NCBI RefSeq assembly: GCF_901709675.1
Contig: NC_051099.1
Coordinates: forward strand, 4,900,001-4,964,000
Source: Syngnathus acus
Taxonomy: Eukaryota > Chordata > Actinopteri > Syngnathiformes > Syngnathidae
DNA: 64,000 nt
Direction: 5' to 3'
Shown: piece after piece, positions 34,350-48,175 of the stretch
How positions within the stretch are numbered: position 1 is the first letter of the stretch
Layout: every line of letters begins with the position of its first letter
Translations under genes and position numbers: made by a program
Notes under the pieces: generated by a model
The model's input: only the letters and a program-made list of their open reading frames with translations
What the model was told of the DNA's origin: nothing
The model's database searches: none

Positions 34350-34978
34350 TACTAGCAACACTACTAGTCAACACACCTCAGCGTCAGTCCAGAACAGTTG
34401 AAATAGAATCTAAAGAGCTGCTGTAATTCGAGTAGCATCTGCTTTTCAATGAGAGTGTTGGAATTTTATGAATGCACTTCAGAAACACTCCATAAACTGT
34501 TTCTCAAAGCTTCACTCGTATTGAAAGAGGCGAATGCTCCAATTAATATTTTTTGCCTTTTTCATTCACACTTATTCAGGAAAGCCGACACAATGTGATG
34601 TGGATTGTGCACATAGTAAGACATGATTGGGCTGACTGAATTCCTTGAGCCAGCATTTTGCATGCCTCTAAGTGAGCAAACCAGAATGATTGCTGGAAAT
34701 AAATTATGCAAAATATGTTTTGCCGGCTCATTGAACAATAGCAAGATAAATCCCTTATTTCAGCGCTTTGTGTAGATGCTGGAAGGAAAATAATTACTCA
34801 ATATGGCTCTCTCTTCAATCTTCAATATTGTGATTGTCTGCCAGTATCCAAAGCAATTTTCTAATATTCTGAAGCGCATGTTTGCAGGTAAATGTAACGT
34901 GCGTCATACGCCATGACTCATTTTGTGTCTATATACGATAATGAAAAATGGATGAGAAGATAAAACTAAGGTTTTTTT

Positions 34979-35000
34979 CCATCCATCCATCCATCCATCC
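34979..35000. repeat. (ATCC)n microsatellite
   Basis: Five tandem ATCC units after a T-run. Such runs often mark the 3' end of fish SINEs, but no SINE body is recognisable beside it. Confidence 0.9.
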
Positions 35001-35651
35001 AGAATAATCACTCCATGTACGACAAATGGCAAGAGATTAACTCAAACCACACCTTTTCGCTAGCTTAATAAAAAAAAAGGCTGGAGTGATGTAGAAGGAT
35101 GCAACAACAGTCCCATGATACTTGCTACCACATGCACAAGCAACCTTACATGCACCAACACACTTCGAATCATCAGCACTGATTTAATCATCATAATAAC
35201 ACTGAAATGCTCTCCACAACAACCAACAGTGTAAACAATTACTGGTGATCTAATAGGGGCTAATAAAGGGAATAAAGAGGGATAAGTGAAAGTACTCCTT
35301 GTGGGGTACTCTTGGACAACAGCACATATTAATCTTGAGCTACCTTGCTTGTTAAGTGGAGCTGTGAATTGTCTCTCCTTCTTAAGGGAGCCCTTGACCT
35401 GATTATCACATTCTCAGTACATGTGAATCCGCTCTGTGTCTTCTGGAACTAATTTGCCATTGCTCTTTACAGTCATGCAGCCAATTATAGGTGTGATTGG
35501 AGACGTTCAACTGTGGTTTAATTGTGAGGATACCACCGACAATATTGAAGTGACCAAGTTCTGAAAAATTCCAGGGATGGTCACTCATTATTTAACGATT
35601 AGAACCAGAGAACCAATGCAAGCACAATGACAACATACTTCCATGTTAGTA

Positions 35652-36046
35652 GCAATAATTCCGGGCTATAAGGAGCACCTAAAAACCTAAAATTTTCTCA
35701 AAAGCCGACAGTGCGCCTTATAGTCCGGTGCGCCTTATATATGGACCAAATTCCTAAATTTAAACTGGCCCGAAGCATTGTGTCATGAAATCAATCATAA
35801 GTGGCCCGCTGAAGACTATGAATCATGAATCAAAAAGACTATGGATCATTATTTTGTGATTATAAAGTAATTTGTTGCGTCTGAAGTTGAAATAAAAAAG
35901 ATAAAATGGAGAATGATTTGATTTGGATGAAAAATCTGACATGATGCATTAATGGTGCGCCTTATAGTCCGGTGCGCCTTATATAAGAACAAAGTTTTAA
36001 AATGGGCCATTCATTGAAGGTGCGCCTTATAGTCCGGAAAATACGG
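35652..36046 (+). mobile_element. MITE, copy 11, subfamily III, eroded left end
   Basis: 395 bp. The left terminus is diverged (GCAATAATTCCGGGCTATAAGG), but TA still precedes it at 35650-35651, and the right end is intact. Confidence 0.85.
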
Positions 36047-36589
36047 TAGCCAGATCTTGACATTAACACTCGCCAACTCCAACTAACCACGTTGGCTAAG
36101 AAAAAAAAAACGATTATGACAAAATTAAGCCATTCCACGTAACCATACTGAGTTCAGAAGTTCAGTTCGAAAAATAACCGATAAAGGTGACAATCTAAAA
36201 ATGTGTCCTGTAAAGCACTGTCATAACTTTGGACCTAATACAAAAGTTAAAACACATTTGACTGAGTCACACATTTGAGTGTGTGACTCCGGAAGCATCC
36301 GAGCATAAGGTGTATGCGTGGGATGGATTTAGATTGGATTAAGATATTGTGATGGAAGCCATTAATAAAGCTTATTGGACCAAAGGTAATTGAAATGAGG
36401 GTTAAATTGAAAAGTCCATACAATGTCACCAAATGTCACATGGTATGGTAGATCAATGATTATGTAGGATCGCTTTACTTATTATGGTCATAGTCTGCTT
36501 GTTGAAGTGGTAAATGAATGAATTGACACAATTTATGAAACCTGAGATTGGGATTGACCGGCACGGAAATCCATTTGCCCTGTCAGCAG

Positions 36590-36880
36590 TCATGGGCTGC
36601 TCCCCTTTTTGTGACATTGAACAGAATAAGCGCTAAGTAGTATGGAAAATTGGTGGATGTCAGATACTCCATTTTGCTCCCAACTAATGACGCTCAAATT
36701 AGCTCAGATTCAGCATGAATCTGCAGCCTCAGATAGAATTTCCATTTACACACTTTATGCCCATCTCAAATAGGATTTAAGAAGAGATGTGTTAGCAAAA
36801 TGTATTCTCAGCCATTTACTGGAAGCCATGCATCATGCATCCCAATTTAGCAATTTTTGTAATCCCCTCCTCTTTTCGCT
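36590..36880. promoter_or_regulatory. Candidate conserved non-coding element in intron 1
   Basis: Repeat-free sequence containing AATGACGCTCAAATTAGCTC, GCAGCCTCAGATAG and GCATGAATCTGC, about 0.5 kb right of MITE copy 11. The regulatory role is inferred only. Confidence 0.2.
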
Positions 36881-37761
36881 GATGAGAGAACAAGTGTTAA
36901 TGGTACTAGAACAAAAGAGGTTCCCATCCAGGATGTTCGATTAGCTCAAATGCCTTCCACAGTTGGCTTAACTACTCCAACTGAAACAATCTCTTGCTTG
37001 AACCACCAAGTAGGAAATGATGAACACACTCCAAATGCTTCGAGGTATTTGTTACATTGGAATTCTTTAAATCCAAGCAGGAGGGCTGTAAAAAACATCT
37101 TTGTGAAAGTTCACATCTTCTAGTCGGACTTGGATTTAACCTAAATGATTTTGCAAACCCTGCTATCATTTCTTAGCTCTTCATATCAATGATGTAATGT
37201 TTCTTTTGGGATGTGAGGCGACAGAAAAAAAAATGGTGCATGTTGCTTAGCAACTGGGCACGTAGAAGAAGAATATCATTAAATTGAGCCGATGCTTTTA
37301 GAGTGCTTTGCTTTGTGTCTGAGAACTTGTTGCTCAGTGAATAAACTGTTGCTTGGCTATGCAAAAAAAATATAATAAAAAGCCCCAAAAGTGCATCTTT
37401 GGATCGAGACTGCAGTGTATAGAGATTTAAAAAAAAAAAAAAAAAAGTGAACCAGAGAGATAGAAATATAAGAGATGAGTCAGAAAAGTTTCAGGACTGG
37501 TGTCATAAAATATATATTTGAACCACTCAATGCGGGTCAGAGATGAGACCCTGCAAACTCACCATGCTGGAGCAAACTCCCTTCTCACCTGTGTAATTTG
37601 TATCTTTCCCAACCTTAAGAAAGGTCATCAAGGCGCCCCGTTGTGAAAATTCAAGATGACAGTGACGACAGAGCAGCAGAGGTTCCCAGAAGAAAGTCAT
37701 TTGGATTCCAAATATATTTTGCGACACAAATCTTGGATTTTTTCTGACACACCTCCAAAGT

Positions 37762-38059
37762 CAGGGGTGTCAAACTCATTTTTTTCGCGGGCCGCATTGT
37801 AGTCATAGCTTCTTTCGGAGGGCCATTATGACATATGAAATGTATGAGCACCTCATATTATATACAGTAAAAGCTACAAAACAAATGAGATGAGTAAAAA
37901 CTGGTCAAATATTTAAAAAAAAAAGATATTAAAAGTGAAGACAATTTGCAATTCTAGTAATGACACACGAATTTGATGCACACTTTGTCTTTGCGGGCCA
38001 CATAAAATGATGTAGCGGGCCGTATCTGGCCCCCCCGGGCCTTGAGTTTGACACCTGTG
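37762..38059 (+). mobile_element. hAT-like MITE (family B) with 8-bp target duplication
   Basis: 298 bp with both termini. The flanks TCCAAAGT (37754-37761) and TCCTAAGT (38060-38067) agree at 7 of 8 bases, supporting hAT-type insertion. Confidence 0.87.
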
Positions 38060-39382
38060 TCCTAAGTATTAGTTCTATGTACAAACATAAAAAATAAAGT
38101 GAGACAGGGACTCACCTAAGCAACAACACCTCAACATAAATTGAAACCAAGAGTGCTGAAATACGTGACAAAGGCGATTAGAAAACAAAGATTTAGGTCC
38201 CTTTATTGACCTCATAATGTATTCTACTGTTCAAATCTCTTAATGTGTGTTATGCAGTGCATAAGTGAGGTTATTTGGGGTAATTCCATTTCCCCATACT
38301 GTATTTAAATCTCCATCAGGAAAGGAACAACAGTGCATAAAATTCTTCCCATGAGTAAAATTAATTGCATAAATATAACAGCATAGCTCTACCCAGTTAA
38401 GAGAAATAAAAGCTGTATACTGCATGAACTCAATTTCCTTCCTTCGTGTGCAGAGGCTGCTGCCCACCGGAAAGCCAATCCTGGCACAATTTATTGGCCG
38501 CACACATTAAGGCTAACAGTGTAACAAGAGAGCCCAGACTTGGCCCTTCACTGGTAATTAGAAATCAAGTGAAAGCTGGCTACTTTCACAATAGGCAGCA
38601 AAAAGGACCACCACTCTTGGAAAGTGCCAGAAAGACCCCCTCAACTAGTTCTACATTGCAGATCTGTTCTGTGTTTGTTTGAGGATTAATGAAGTGAAAC
38701 TCTGGGACTTGAGGATTTGGAACCATTGGAAGGACTTATGTAAGAAATAAACTAATGCCGGCGGATCATTGTTGCGGCTATTGCGACCCATAAACAAAAA
38801 ATTATATTCTGTGTGTTTCTTAAAAAAAATGACTCGCTAAGAATCTTCTGGAACATTATCATAGCAAAACAGGATTAGTTTCAATGGATGCCTGAAACAG
38901 AGTTGACAAAGTCACTTGACAGTACGCAAGTTTAAAGATCAGAAGACGGGACAAAAATAAAGAACCCGATTTTTGTCTCCTCAGTTATTTTTCTGGCTCA
39001 TTTGGAGGACAGTGTGACAACACTCTGAGCCTAAAAGCACAGATAAGAAGCTTATCCTCTCAGTGACACAAACATGGCAATATTGTGCTCCAGACCTCGC
39101 CAGAGCTTTTTATCCTTCAACACCAAAATACAGAAAAATATAATTACCAGAACACAATGTGTGTTCTACTTTAGGTTGACAGTTGACACGTTGTGAGGAG
39201 CAATACAGAATAAATAAATTCCATGATTAATGTACGTCTAAAATCCACTCGACAAACCTAAGAGGCATTATGCATCAAAGCAGATTTTGAAAATGAGACT
39301 TGTAGCGTATATGAGGAAAAATGTGTGCAGTACTAAGAAGTCGTATTAGAGCACTACTCAAGACTCTCTTGCTTTTAAAGTA

Positions 39383-39706
39383 CCGTATTTTCCGCACTAT
39401 AAGGCGCACCTAAAAACCTCCACTTTTCTCAAAAGCCGACAGTGCGCCTTATCAGCAGGTGCGCCTTATATATGGACCAATATTGAGCCACTACAGCAGG
39501 TGTGTCCAAAGTCCGGCCCGTGGGCCAAATGTATATATCTTATATATGGACAAAGTTTTAAAATGGGCCATTCATTGAAGGTGCGCCTGATAATCCGGTG
39601 CACCTTCTATACGGACAAAGTTTTAAAATGGGCCATTCATTGAAGGTGTGCCTTATAATCCGGTGTGCCTTATAATCCGGTGCGCCTTATAGTGCGGAAA
39701 ATACGG
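39383..39706 (+). mobile_element. TA-flanked MITE, copy 12, subfamily II (longest)
   Basis: 324 bp. The right arm carries two modules plus an extra CTTATAATCCGGTG unit, the most expanded version in the window. TA flanks both ends. Confidence 0.9.
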
Positions 39707-40717
39707 TATTTGATTTGTATTCCAATCCTTGATTGAATATGTTTCATTGTAATAATGGTATGTCCACTTTCAAAACTGAATTCCATTGCAATGGGTCACA
39801 TTGCATTGATCTTGCAGGGAGAGCCAACATTCATTCCAAATTCATCCGTGCACAAATCTACTCTCGTAAAATTGCGCACATATAGCGAGCGGCCGTGGCA
39901 GCACGGTCATTTTTCATTTTGATTTACACTGTACAAAATAGTGCGTTATTAAAAACTCTCACTAGACACAGTTGAAGATTATATTCACCAGTCCCTTACT
40001 GGTGCGGTCTTTATCTTCAGTGGACCGCAGAGAATTACGGTAAGATACGTAGCTCGACTCCGAGAGCAAAATGCACAGGCAATAACCTTCCCTGTGGCTC
40101 TACTATTCCTGGCAGCTTGATTTACCTCAAAGCACTAATGTTCAAGGGAGTCTGCTAGCAATATAAGGCAAACTGAGCAGTGGCACTGAAATTGCAGCTT
40201 TTACAGCTTACAAGACACTCCTTGGAGATGCACTAAAGGCCCGACCGACAAAGAGTGCACTGGCAGGAAATATGAGCTTTGCACTCTTATTACCGCTAAC
40301 TTGTTGGTTAGATGTCGTTAAAGAAGTGCAGAGAGTTCAGTCTCAAGGAGTTGTTGGTTGCTTCAATATGCGGCGCTTTGAGGTAGACCAGAGTTGGAAA
40401 GGTATGTGCTGCTTTTTCCACCTGTCTGACAAAGCTCGTTCTCGTACACAAGCCGATGTCGCACTTAAGGACTATTAAATTATCCAGGCGATTACATGTA
40501 GCTGATGGTGTCAGCACGTTGTGTAAGACCATGACTAATGGCTTGTCAGGGCATTGACTCCTCCCATACATCAGTGAGGGAGCACTTTGCAGTAGTGACA
40601 CTGTCACTGTAAAATCTGTCACCTGTCACACTTGCCCCGTCAGATACCTTGACAGGAAACAGTGATAACAGGAAAGAGGAAATCTTTTATTTTTTTTTGC
40701 AATTTATATGGTAATAA

Positions 40718-40786
40718 ACCCATTCAGTGCCATTGATGGTTATAGACGTCAAAGATATTAACTGGATTGGCAGTGAATGAGTTCAA
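40718..40786. repeat. Short palindromic interspersed repeat
   Basis: ACCCATTCAGTGCCATTGAT at the left and TGGCAGTGAATGAGTTC at the right are imperfect inverted repeats around TATAGACGTCAAAG. I recognise this as a motif that recurs in fish genomes; copy number cannot be checked here. Confidence 0.5.
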
Positions 40787-40824
40787 GATGGAGCCACTTA
40801 GCTATTTGGTGAGACATAAAGCTA

Positions 40825-41181
40825 CCGTATTTTCCACACTATAAGGCGCACCTAAAAACCTCCAATTTTCTCAAAAGCCGAATATGGACCAATATGGATT
40901 CGTGGATGAGGACTAATTTATTAAAGTAAGCTTTACGTGTTTATTTTGTGTGTTGTGTGATGTTAACGTTTGAGCAATGTTGAGTTATTGATATATTGTT
41001 ATTGTTTTCACTATTTCGAGTGTTACTATATTGTGATTGCATTAACGTTTGAGCAACGTTGAGTTATTTATTCTATGCGCCTTATAAGCCGGTGCACCTT
41101 ACATATGGACAAATTTAAAATGGGCCATTCATTGAAGGTGCGCCTTATCATCCAGTGCACCTTATAGTGCGGAAAATACGG
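40825..41181 (+). mobile_element. TA-flanked MITE, copy 13, subfamily I
   Basis: 357 bp, the second subfamily I copy. It shares with copy 1 the GATTCGTGGATGA start of the core and the repeated GAGCAAYGTTGAGTTAT element. It lacks a short segment of the left arm (the reading runs from AAAGCCGA straight into ATATGGACC). Confidence 0.9.
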
Positions 41182-41363
41182 TACACTGATCCTTTTGAGT
41201 GATGCCCGCTAAGCTCCACAGCAGATGATCCTTCTTGATCCACCACTAGAACAGCAAAATATTTATTAAGTTGTGAGGTGCATCATCCTATAAATGTCAA
41301 CATATCTCAGTCGCAAAAAAATATAGATACAAGACCTGAATTGAGAAGTCTCACGGCTGACTT

Positions 41364-41386
41364 TTTTTTTTTTTTTTTTTTTTTTA
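41364..41386. repeat. Poly-T tract
   Basis: More than twenty T in a row. It reads as poly-A on the gene strand; no retroposon body is visible beside it. Confidence 0.9.
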
Positions 41387-44300
41387 GCATCGCCTGTCAG
41401 AGTCTAGACACCGAGCACACAATCACCACCACAAAATTGATTTGCAAATAAACACGAACATCTTAAAATATCCACTGGCTGGCTGCTTTGTATGCAGCCA
41501 GTCGCTCTCCGTCATGGTGTTGTCGACAGATGAATGATGGAGCCTTTCAAGCCGCATACAGACAGACCGCTATGAGCCTGTCATGTGACGATCAAAGCCA
41601 GCCAAAGCGCCGTGAAGGCAGGGAACACTGGAAGGGAGACAAATGTGACCAAAGAGGTTCTTGGAACACATAACACTTGAAAGCCAAATCGCTTAGTGCT
41701 TCATGGAGGAGGGAGGACGTCCAATCATTGTCCCGGCGTGTCAGACATAACAGGATGCACGCCGCTCGGTGAAAACACATGCACGTCCTGTCGTCTCGGA
41801 CACAGGCTGAGCTTTGCAGTTTTTTTTTTTTTTTGTGCCACTGTGTGTGTGTGTATTGTACTGCAGCACAGTACCCGAGCTGCTTGTGTGGAACAATGGA
41901 TATGGTTTGACAAAAAAACACCTCCGCTGTTCTCACACACCAAAACAGAGCCCATAGAGGCCTGGGAGCAGGCCAAGGATACGGACAGAAGGGAGGAAAA
42001 AAAGGCTCAAATCACATTCCAAGGTGTTTCAAGGACACAAGAGAAATCATACTTCACATGTGTTAATAGTATCATAGCACGAGCGATTGTGGAGCCTCAC
42101 ATACGTAAGAATAACGGGAACAATTTTGTGGCTTATTTCATCATTCTGACCATCAGATTTTCCGAGTGCTGCCTATGGGCGGATTTGATTCTGTTTACAT
42201 TCGTAATGTCTTATTTTATTGGTTATCCTTGAACACACCACACACAAGGTGAGGCTGAGATTGTGGTTTTGTTTACTTTCCTTTCACTTTATTGCCACGC
42301 GGCGAGACCGAAGACATTGACATTGTATCGTAGCTACAGTAAGTGCTTTTACGCAGATCTCTTCGCTTATCTCTACTCCTTTTGTGCCCTTTAAGAATAA
42401 CCCTAGCCGTGACAAAGTGCTTTTTATAAAGCACTAAAAAATAATAATATACTAGATATTTACAAAACTGTCCAGAAAGATCAATTTAATCCATACGACA
42501 TATTTGATGACTCGTTCAACTCGGTTTAATGTATTCAGTCAGTCGAATATCTTTGTTCAACCTACAAAAAAAACAATATAGCTATCATTAGTACAGAAAT
42601 GAAGAACCCCATGTAATTTTATTCACGACATTCACAGTGCTGTGGCGTAACAATACATTAAGTGCTTAATTAAGGCAACTGTTAACTGCCTCGTTTGATA
42701 AAGAAGAGCTTCAATCAATTATGAAAAATGCTTTTCTAATGGCTTTGCAGAGACTTGGGGAAGCCTGAACAAGGAATCATTTAATTCAGTCTTTTGAGGT
42801 GAATCCTCTTCTTAAAGGTCCCGCTGGTCCATAGAAGTAAGCAATGCAGTGTTATTTAGTCATTCAACAGTTCTTTTGAAAAACTATTGATAGCCTTTCT
42901 GTGTCTTTTTCTGCTAAACGTAATAACTCCGATATTCAGCTGGCTAAAGTGTAAATAAGAACAGCTAGTACCAAACACCCTTTGTGTTCCAGCATATTGG
43001 TGCTATTTGTAATACAATTTGAATCGTCAAAAGAAGGCTTAATAATGAGCTACAAACAAAAGCAATCAGGGATGTGCACAGTCAATAATGTTTGCAAAGA
43101 AATGAAAGGCTGCTTTTGCCTTGCCTACGCAATCATTTCCCCTGAAAGACAGCTTGAGGTGAATTAACGGAATGATTTCTCATCCCGTGAACACATCGTT
43201 AACTTTGGCACCCATTGAAAGCTCTCACAAAAGGGAGCGTGTAGGAACGGCGAGAGAGCCCCACGTTCCTGCTTTCTGCTGGATGGAGCTCATTACCTGT
43301 GTTTGTCTTGGAACCCAGAGCAATTTACATCGAGTCAAGCCTGTAAAATCACTTGAACCCGAGTAGCGAGGGTTCACCCGGCGGAGCCGACAAACACAAT
43401 AGCAGAGATTTTAATGGAAAAGATTCACATTCAATGTGGGGAAGGGGGTGGTCGTCTCTTTAAGCAGCCTTCTTTTTCTGATTAGCCGCCATGAGATGTG
43501 CAGGTCGCGACCTTTGCGGAAAGATGATCATACTCGCTATGCTCTCAAGCATGTGTTCATGCTGAGCCTGGATACATGCCTATGGTAAATGTCAATGTCA
43601 CAATGTTAACATTGTCACGCTGTTAATAAGGCTACAAGGCTTTAATGACCTGCTATATAACCACGATATGAAGTATTTTTCCACGCTTATATGACACTTT
43701 GACATTAAAATGGCTTATAATGAGAATGGTGGCTCTGTGGTTGTCATGGTGACCCCAAATGACCTACTTTTGCCATCTTCAATATTGGTGGACCAGCCTG
43801 GACTTTTGCGTTACGTTAAAATCACTTTGCTAACATGTTGTGCGTTGTGCTTGTATAAACTTTGTTAAAATCCTTAAACATGTCAATTTTTATTTTTATA
43901 AAATATGTCGTTGTTTGACAAATTTTGGTTGAAATTATTATGCCTTCAATGGATTGACTAAATTTAAACGCACAGCAGTGGCGCTGGGAAAGACAGTTAA
44001 TCATTACCTTTAATTTAATTTAATATAAGAGTTAGTTATTGTTTCCACTGCTAATGTAGATGTGTCACGTATAATTATTGTAATTTGTAAGTATTACCAT
44101 TTCCAGCTATTAATTCTAACTATAACTTTGCATAATGGAAAAAAAATCAAAATATGCATGAAACAAATACAGAAAAAAATAAATTTTATAACAAAACGGT
44201 ATGGGAATAAATAAGTTATTTAACTTACATAATGGCTCTTCATTTTCTAATTCTGCTGATTTGTCTTGACTGATGTGTTTGTGAAGGGTTTAAGATTGCA

Positions 44301-44662
44301 CGATGCGACGTCTCTAATTAAGCAATACTTCCAATGTGGGCTTAGTCTCTGATGAAGACAAACAGACGGCCCTCCTACAAATGGAGACTGTCAGGTCCTA
44401 TCAGCCTGCAGCTCTGCCAGAGTAAACACAAACATAGCGCCGCCACCATAGAACAACCAATGCCAGCCAGAGGGCCGGCGCTCACTGGCTACTTTTGAGA
44501 AAAGCCACAAAGGCTTGGGCAAGGACATAGCTTTTGACAACAATACACAATTAAGAAATTATTTGGGCAACGTGTTTGATTTTAATTCGTAATAAGTCGA
44601 GTCATCAGAGCTGAGAACTGAATTTTCAATCAATTATTCCATCAGGTTGGAACGAGCTATCA

Positions 44663-45008
44663 CAGGGGTGTCAAACTCATTTTTTTCACGGGCCGCATTG
44701 TAGTCTTCTTTCGGAGGGCCATTATGACTGTCAACTCAAATAAATGTATGAGCACCTCGTTATATAGTGTAAAAGCTACAAAACAAACTGACAAATAACT
44801 CATTTTCAAATCAGACGAGTAAAAACTGGTCAAATATTTAAAAAAAAAAGGTATTATTAAAAGTGAAGACAATTTGCAATTCTAGTAATGACACGAATTT
44901 GATGCAGAATTTTTTTCTTCGCGGGCCACATAAAATAATGTGGCGGGCCACATAAAATAATGTGGCGGGCCATATCTGGCCCCCGGGCCTTGAGTTTGAC
45001 ACTCATAA
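44663..45008 (+). mobile_element. hAT-like MITE (family B) with internal duplication
   Basis: Starts CAGGGGTGTCAAACTC and ends near GAGTTTGACACTCATA. The segment GGGCCACATAAAATAATGTGGC occurs twice in a row at about 44932-44967. No clear target duplication remains. Confidence 0.82.
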
Positions 45009-46073
45009 TTGCAGTATTTATTAAAAAAATATTAGAACCCAAATATAAAGCAATCAAACAAACACATCCATCAAAACAGGAGTTCAGAACATCCATTGAA
45101 ACAATATTTGGAAAATAACACTCACTCAAATGATTCTTTACGAAAGACGCAGACAAAAATTTCCACTTCTTGTTATTGTCCCTTTGCTTCCACCTCCCCG
45201 CCCGTTGCCGTCACAGGCCATATTTCCTCTGACTTGTTTCTGTCATCGTTATCTAAGCAAATCTGAAACACTGCTCTCTTCCCACAATAAAGCTGTCAGC
45301 GGAGCAACTGGCAGCCTGATTGATTTGAACTCTGCAAGTCATCATGTGGCAAAGCCTCCTACACCGCTGAATACATTAAAGTGCTGTTGACATTACAATT
45401 CTCCAGAGGGGAAACCCCCTTGGACGCAAACGTACACGATGCAATTGAAATATACAAATAGTAATGATGCTATCAAAAAGAATGTCTGAATGGCATGAAT
45501 TTTGCCCTTTGTGATATAACATGCGAATAAAGGTCAGGTGTAAACAGCACTCATGTATTATCAACTAGATGTACCACGGTGCTCATATTTATTGTTAAAG
45601 GGGTCCAGTAGTGTGAAGTGCATTATTTATATGTCTCTGCTCTTTGTGGCTCAACATATCCGAGATGAATGAAGAGCAAGATGAAACGCTGTGTTGTGAC
45701 TGCCAGAGGTGAAAGGCTCAATGAAAAATCTACCCATGTTCCCTCGCACGAGTATCTTTCGTTCCCCTGCCATCTCCGAGCCTATTTGAAGGTGACATGT
45801 AGGAGGAGATGGATGTGTGGTTTGCAGCCATTAAAGGCAAAGAAGCTATTTGTGGCTTGAGAAGCGTTACAGAGCCTGGAGTGATGCAGAAACAGAGGAC
45901 TCATGCTGCTGCGCTGTTTTCATCATAACACAATGACCTTTTGCAATGGCTGCAGAATAAAATACTTTGTAATCTTAGAGAGAGGGAAAAAAGGTGCTAT
46001 AACATGATGACAACTTCTGCTCACAGCTGTCACCCAAAACTGCCATTAAAGCACAATGGTATCAATGAAATTA

Positions 46074-46485
46074 CCGTATTTTCCGGATTGTAAGGCGCAC
46101 CTAAAAACCTAAAATTTTCTCAAAAGCCAACAGTGCGCCTTATAGTCCGGTGCGCCTTATAAACGGACCAAATTCCTAAATTTAAACTGGCCCGAAGCAT
46201 TGTGTCATGAAATCAATCATAAGTGGCCCGCTGAAGACTATGAATCATGAATCAAAAAGACGATGGATCATTGTTTTGTGATTATAAAGTAATTTGTTGC
46301 GTCTGAAGTTGAAATAAAAAAGACAAAATGGAGAATGATTTGATTTGGATTAAAAATCTGACATGATGCATTAATGGTGCGCCCTATAGTCCGGTGCGCC
46401 TTATATAAGGACAAAGTTTCCAAATGGGCCATTCGTTGAAGGTGCGCCTTATAGTCCGGTGCGCCGTATAGTCTGGAAAATACGG
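46074..46485 (+). mobile_element. TA-flanked MITE, copy 14, subfamily III
   Basis: 412 bp with TA flanks. The right TA merges into an AT microsatellite (46486-46540). Confidence 0.9.
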
Positions 46486-46540
46486 TATATGTATATCATT
46501 TATATATATGATAAATATATACATTTATATATATATATAA
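46486..46540. repeat. AT microsatellite next to MITE copy 14
   Basis: TATATGTATATC and TATATATATG runs continue from the right target TA of the MITE. Confidence 0.85.
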
Positions 46541-47308
46541 ATTATGCTAAAAGATGGTTAGCATTGTTCCTTGTAGACATAATTAAAGCTCACCACAGAG
46601 GATCATCACCTGATGATCACACGCATAAAAATGCATCTGCATATTCATGCAGTATGCCAAGAAAACACAGCAGCAATGTAACGAGGCAAACCAAATGCTT
46701 ATCATAAAAAGAAACAGCTACAGTACTCAGGGATTATGGGCTCTTAATGATGACAGCACCGCCAATAAATATGCAGTTTAATCTTAGTGCCTTGTTTGTA
46801 CAATACCTGATGGGAGCATTTAGAGATGAAGAGAGTGATGGAAATTGAGGGAGAGGAAAAAGAAGCCAGCCCACAATTGATGACAGTGCTAGAACAAGTT
46901 GTGATTGCGTGTGTGCTGAATGATAAGCAAAGCCAAGTCGCCTTAAGATACTGGCTGAAGTGAATGTTTGCTTTGCTTTTGAAAGGAGAATTTTTAGAAT
47001 AAGGGCCACAGATAAAGCTGCACGCATAGTAATTTATCGCATGATCAAATCTGAAAGGCCTTTCATTAATAACTGAATATCATTTTGCAGTTCAGATGCA
47101 TTAAGGCTCCACACTTGTCAGTTCAACTATGCTGATTGTGAAATTGATCCTAATGATTCCATAATGATGCTAGATTGATGATAAGATATCAGAAATGAAC
47201 ATGAGTTGCAAAAAAAAAAAGATACTTTCTAACTCAGCGAGGGAGGGTGTGATTATTCATTCGCCTGCCTTTGGTGCAAGCAGCGGGAATTCAGTTCACA
47301 CTCAGTGA

Positions 47309-47371
47309 TCATGTGAATGAGAGTGTGAAATTCTCTCTATGATTGACTGGTGACCAGTCCAGGGCTGAGTC
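47309..47371 (+). mobile_element. SINE-like tail fragment
   Basis: GTGAATGAGAGTGTGAAATT, then GATTGACTGGTGACCAGTCC and AGGGCTGAG match the tail module of the retroposon type seen at 29965 and 21036, in sense orientation. The 5' part is missing. Confidence 0.5.
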
Positions 47372-47868
47372 TATCTTTTTTAATCGTAATCGTTCTGCCG
47401 ATTGAATCGGCCAGGTCTCAGTAACAATAAGCAGGGTAAAAAAAAAAAATTAAAAAAATGGACATTCATCTTATTTTGAGACTTCAAATAGATGAATAGA
47501 TCAAGGACAAGTGGTGGCATCATACACAAAGTAGGAACACAATGATCTGCACAATCCTCTGACCTCATTTTCCGTGAATGGAACTAATTATTGCAATATT
47601 CTCTATGGAGGTTATGAGGGGGGGGGGAGATACTAAAATTGGAGAGACTCCCACAAGTTGACATTAAGCCTGTTATAAACATCTGGTAATGTGCGAGACA
47701 TCATTACAGCCAAACCATATGTGGACTAATTCAGGCGTAATCACAACCAAATGTGCTGCGCACTGAATATTCGTAGCTGTGAAGCAATGCTCATCTTAGA
47801 TTCCACACATATCTTATCAAACCAAAAACAATATGATATTTTCACTTTGTGTCAGTAACTAGAATGCA

Positions 47869-48175
47869 CTGTATTTTCCGCACTATAAAGCGCACCGGAT
47901 TATAAAGCGCACCTTCAATGAATGTCCCATTTTAAAACTTTGTCCATATATAAGGCGCACCGGATTATAAGGCACACCTTCAATGAATGGCCCATTTTAA
48001 AACTTTGTCCATATATAAGATATATGCATTTGGCCCGCGGGCCGGACTTTAGACACGCCTGCTTTAGTGGCTCAATATTGGTCCATATATAAGGCGCACT
48101 TGATTATAAGGCGCACTGTCGGCTTTTGAGAAAATTGGAGGTTTTTAGGTGCGCCTTATAGTGCAGAAAATACGG
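47869..48175 (-). mobile_element. MITE, copy 15, subfamily II
   Basis: 307 bp, minus orientation, two arm modules. The left flank has drifted (CA, then CTGTATTTTCCG); the right end has TA. Confidence 0.9.

Noticed and set aside
41696-42232. 178-codon plus-strand frame in intron 1
   Set aside because: It has a non-ATG start, includes a phenylalanine run from a poly-T tract and a GT run, and has no recognisable domain.
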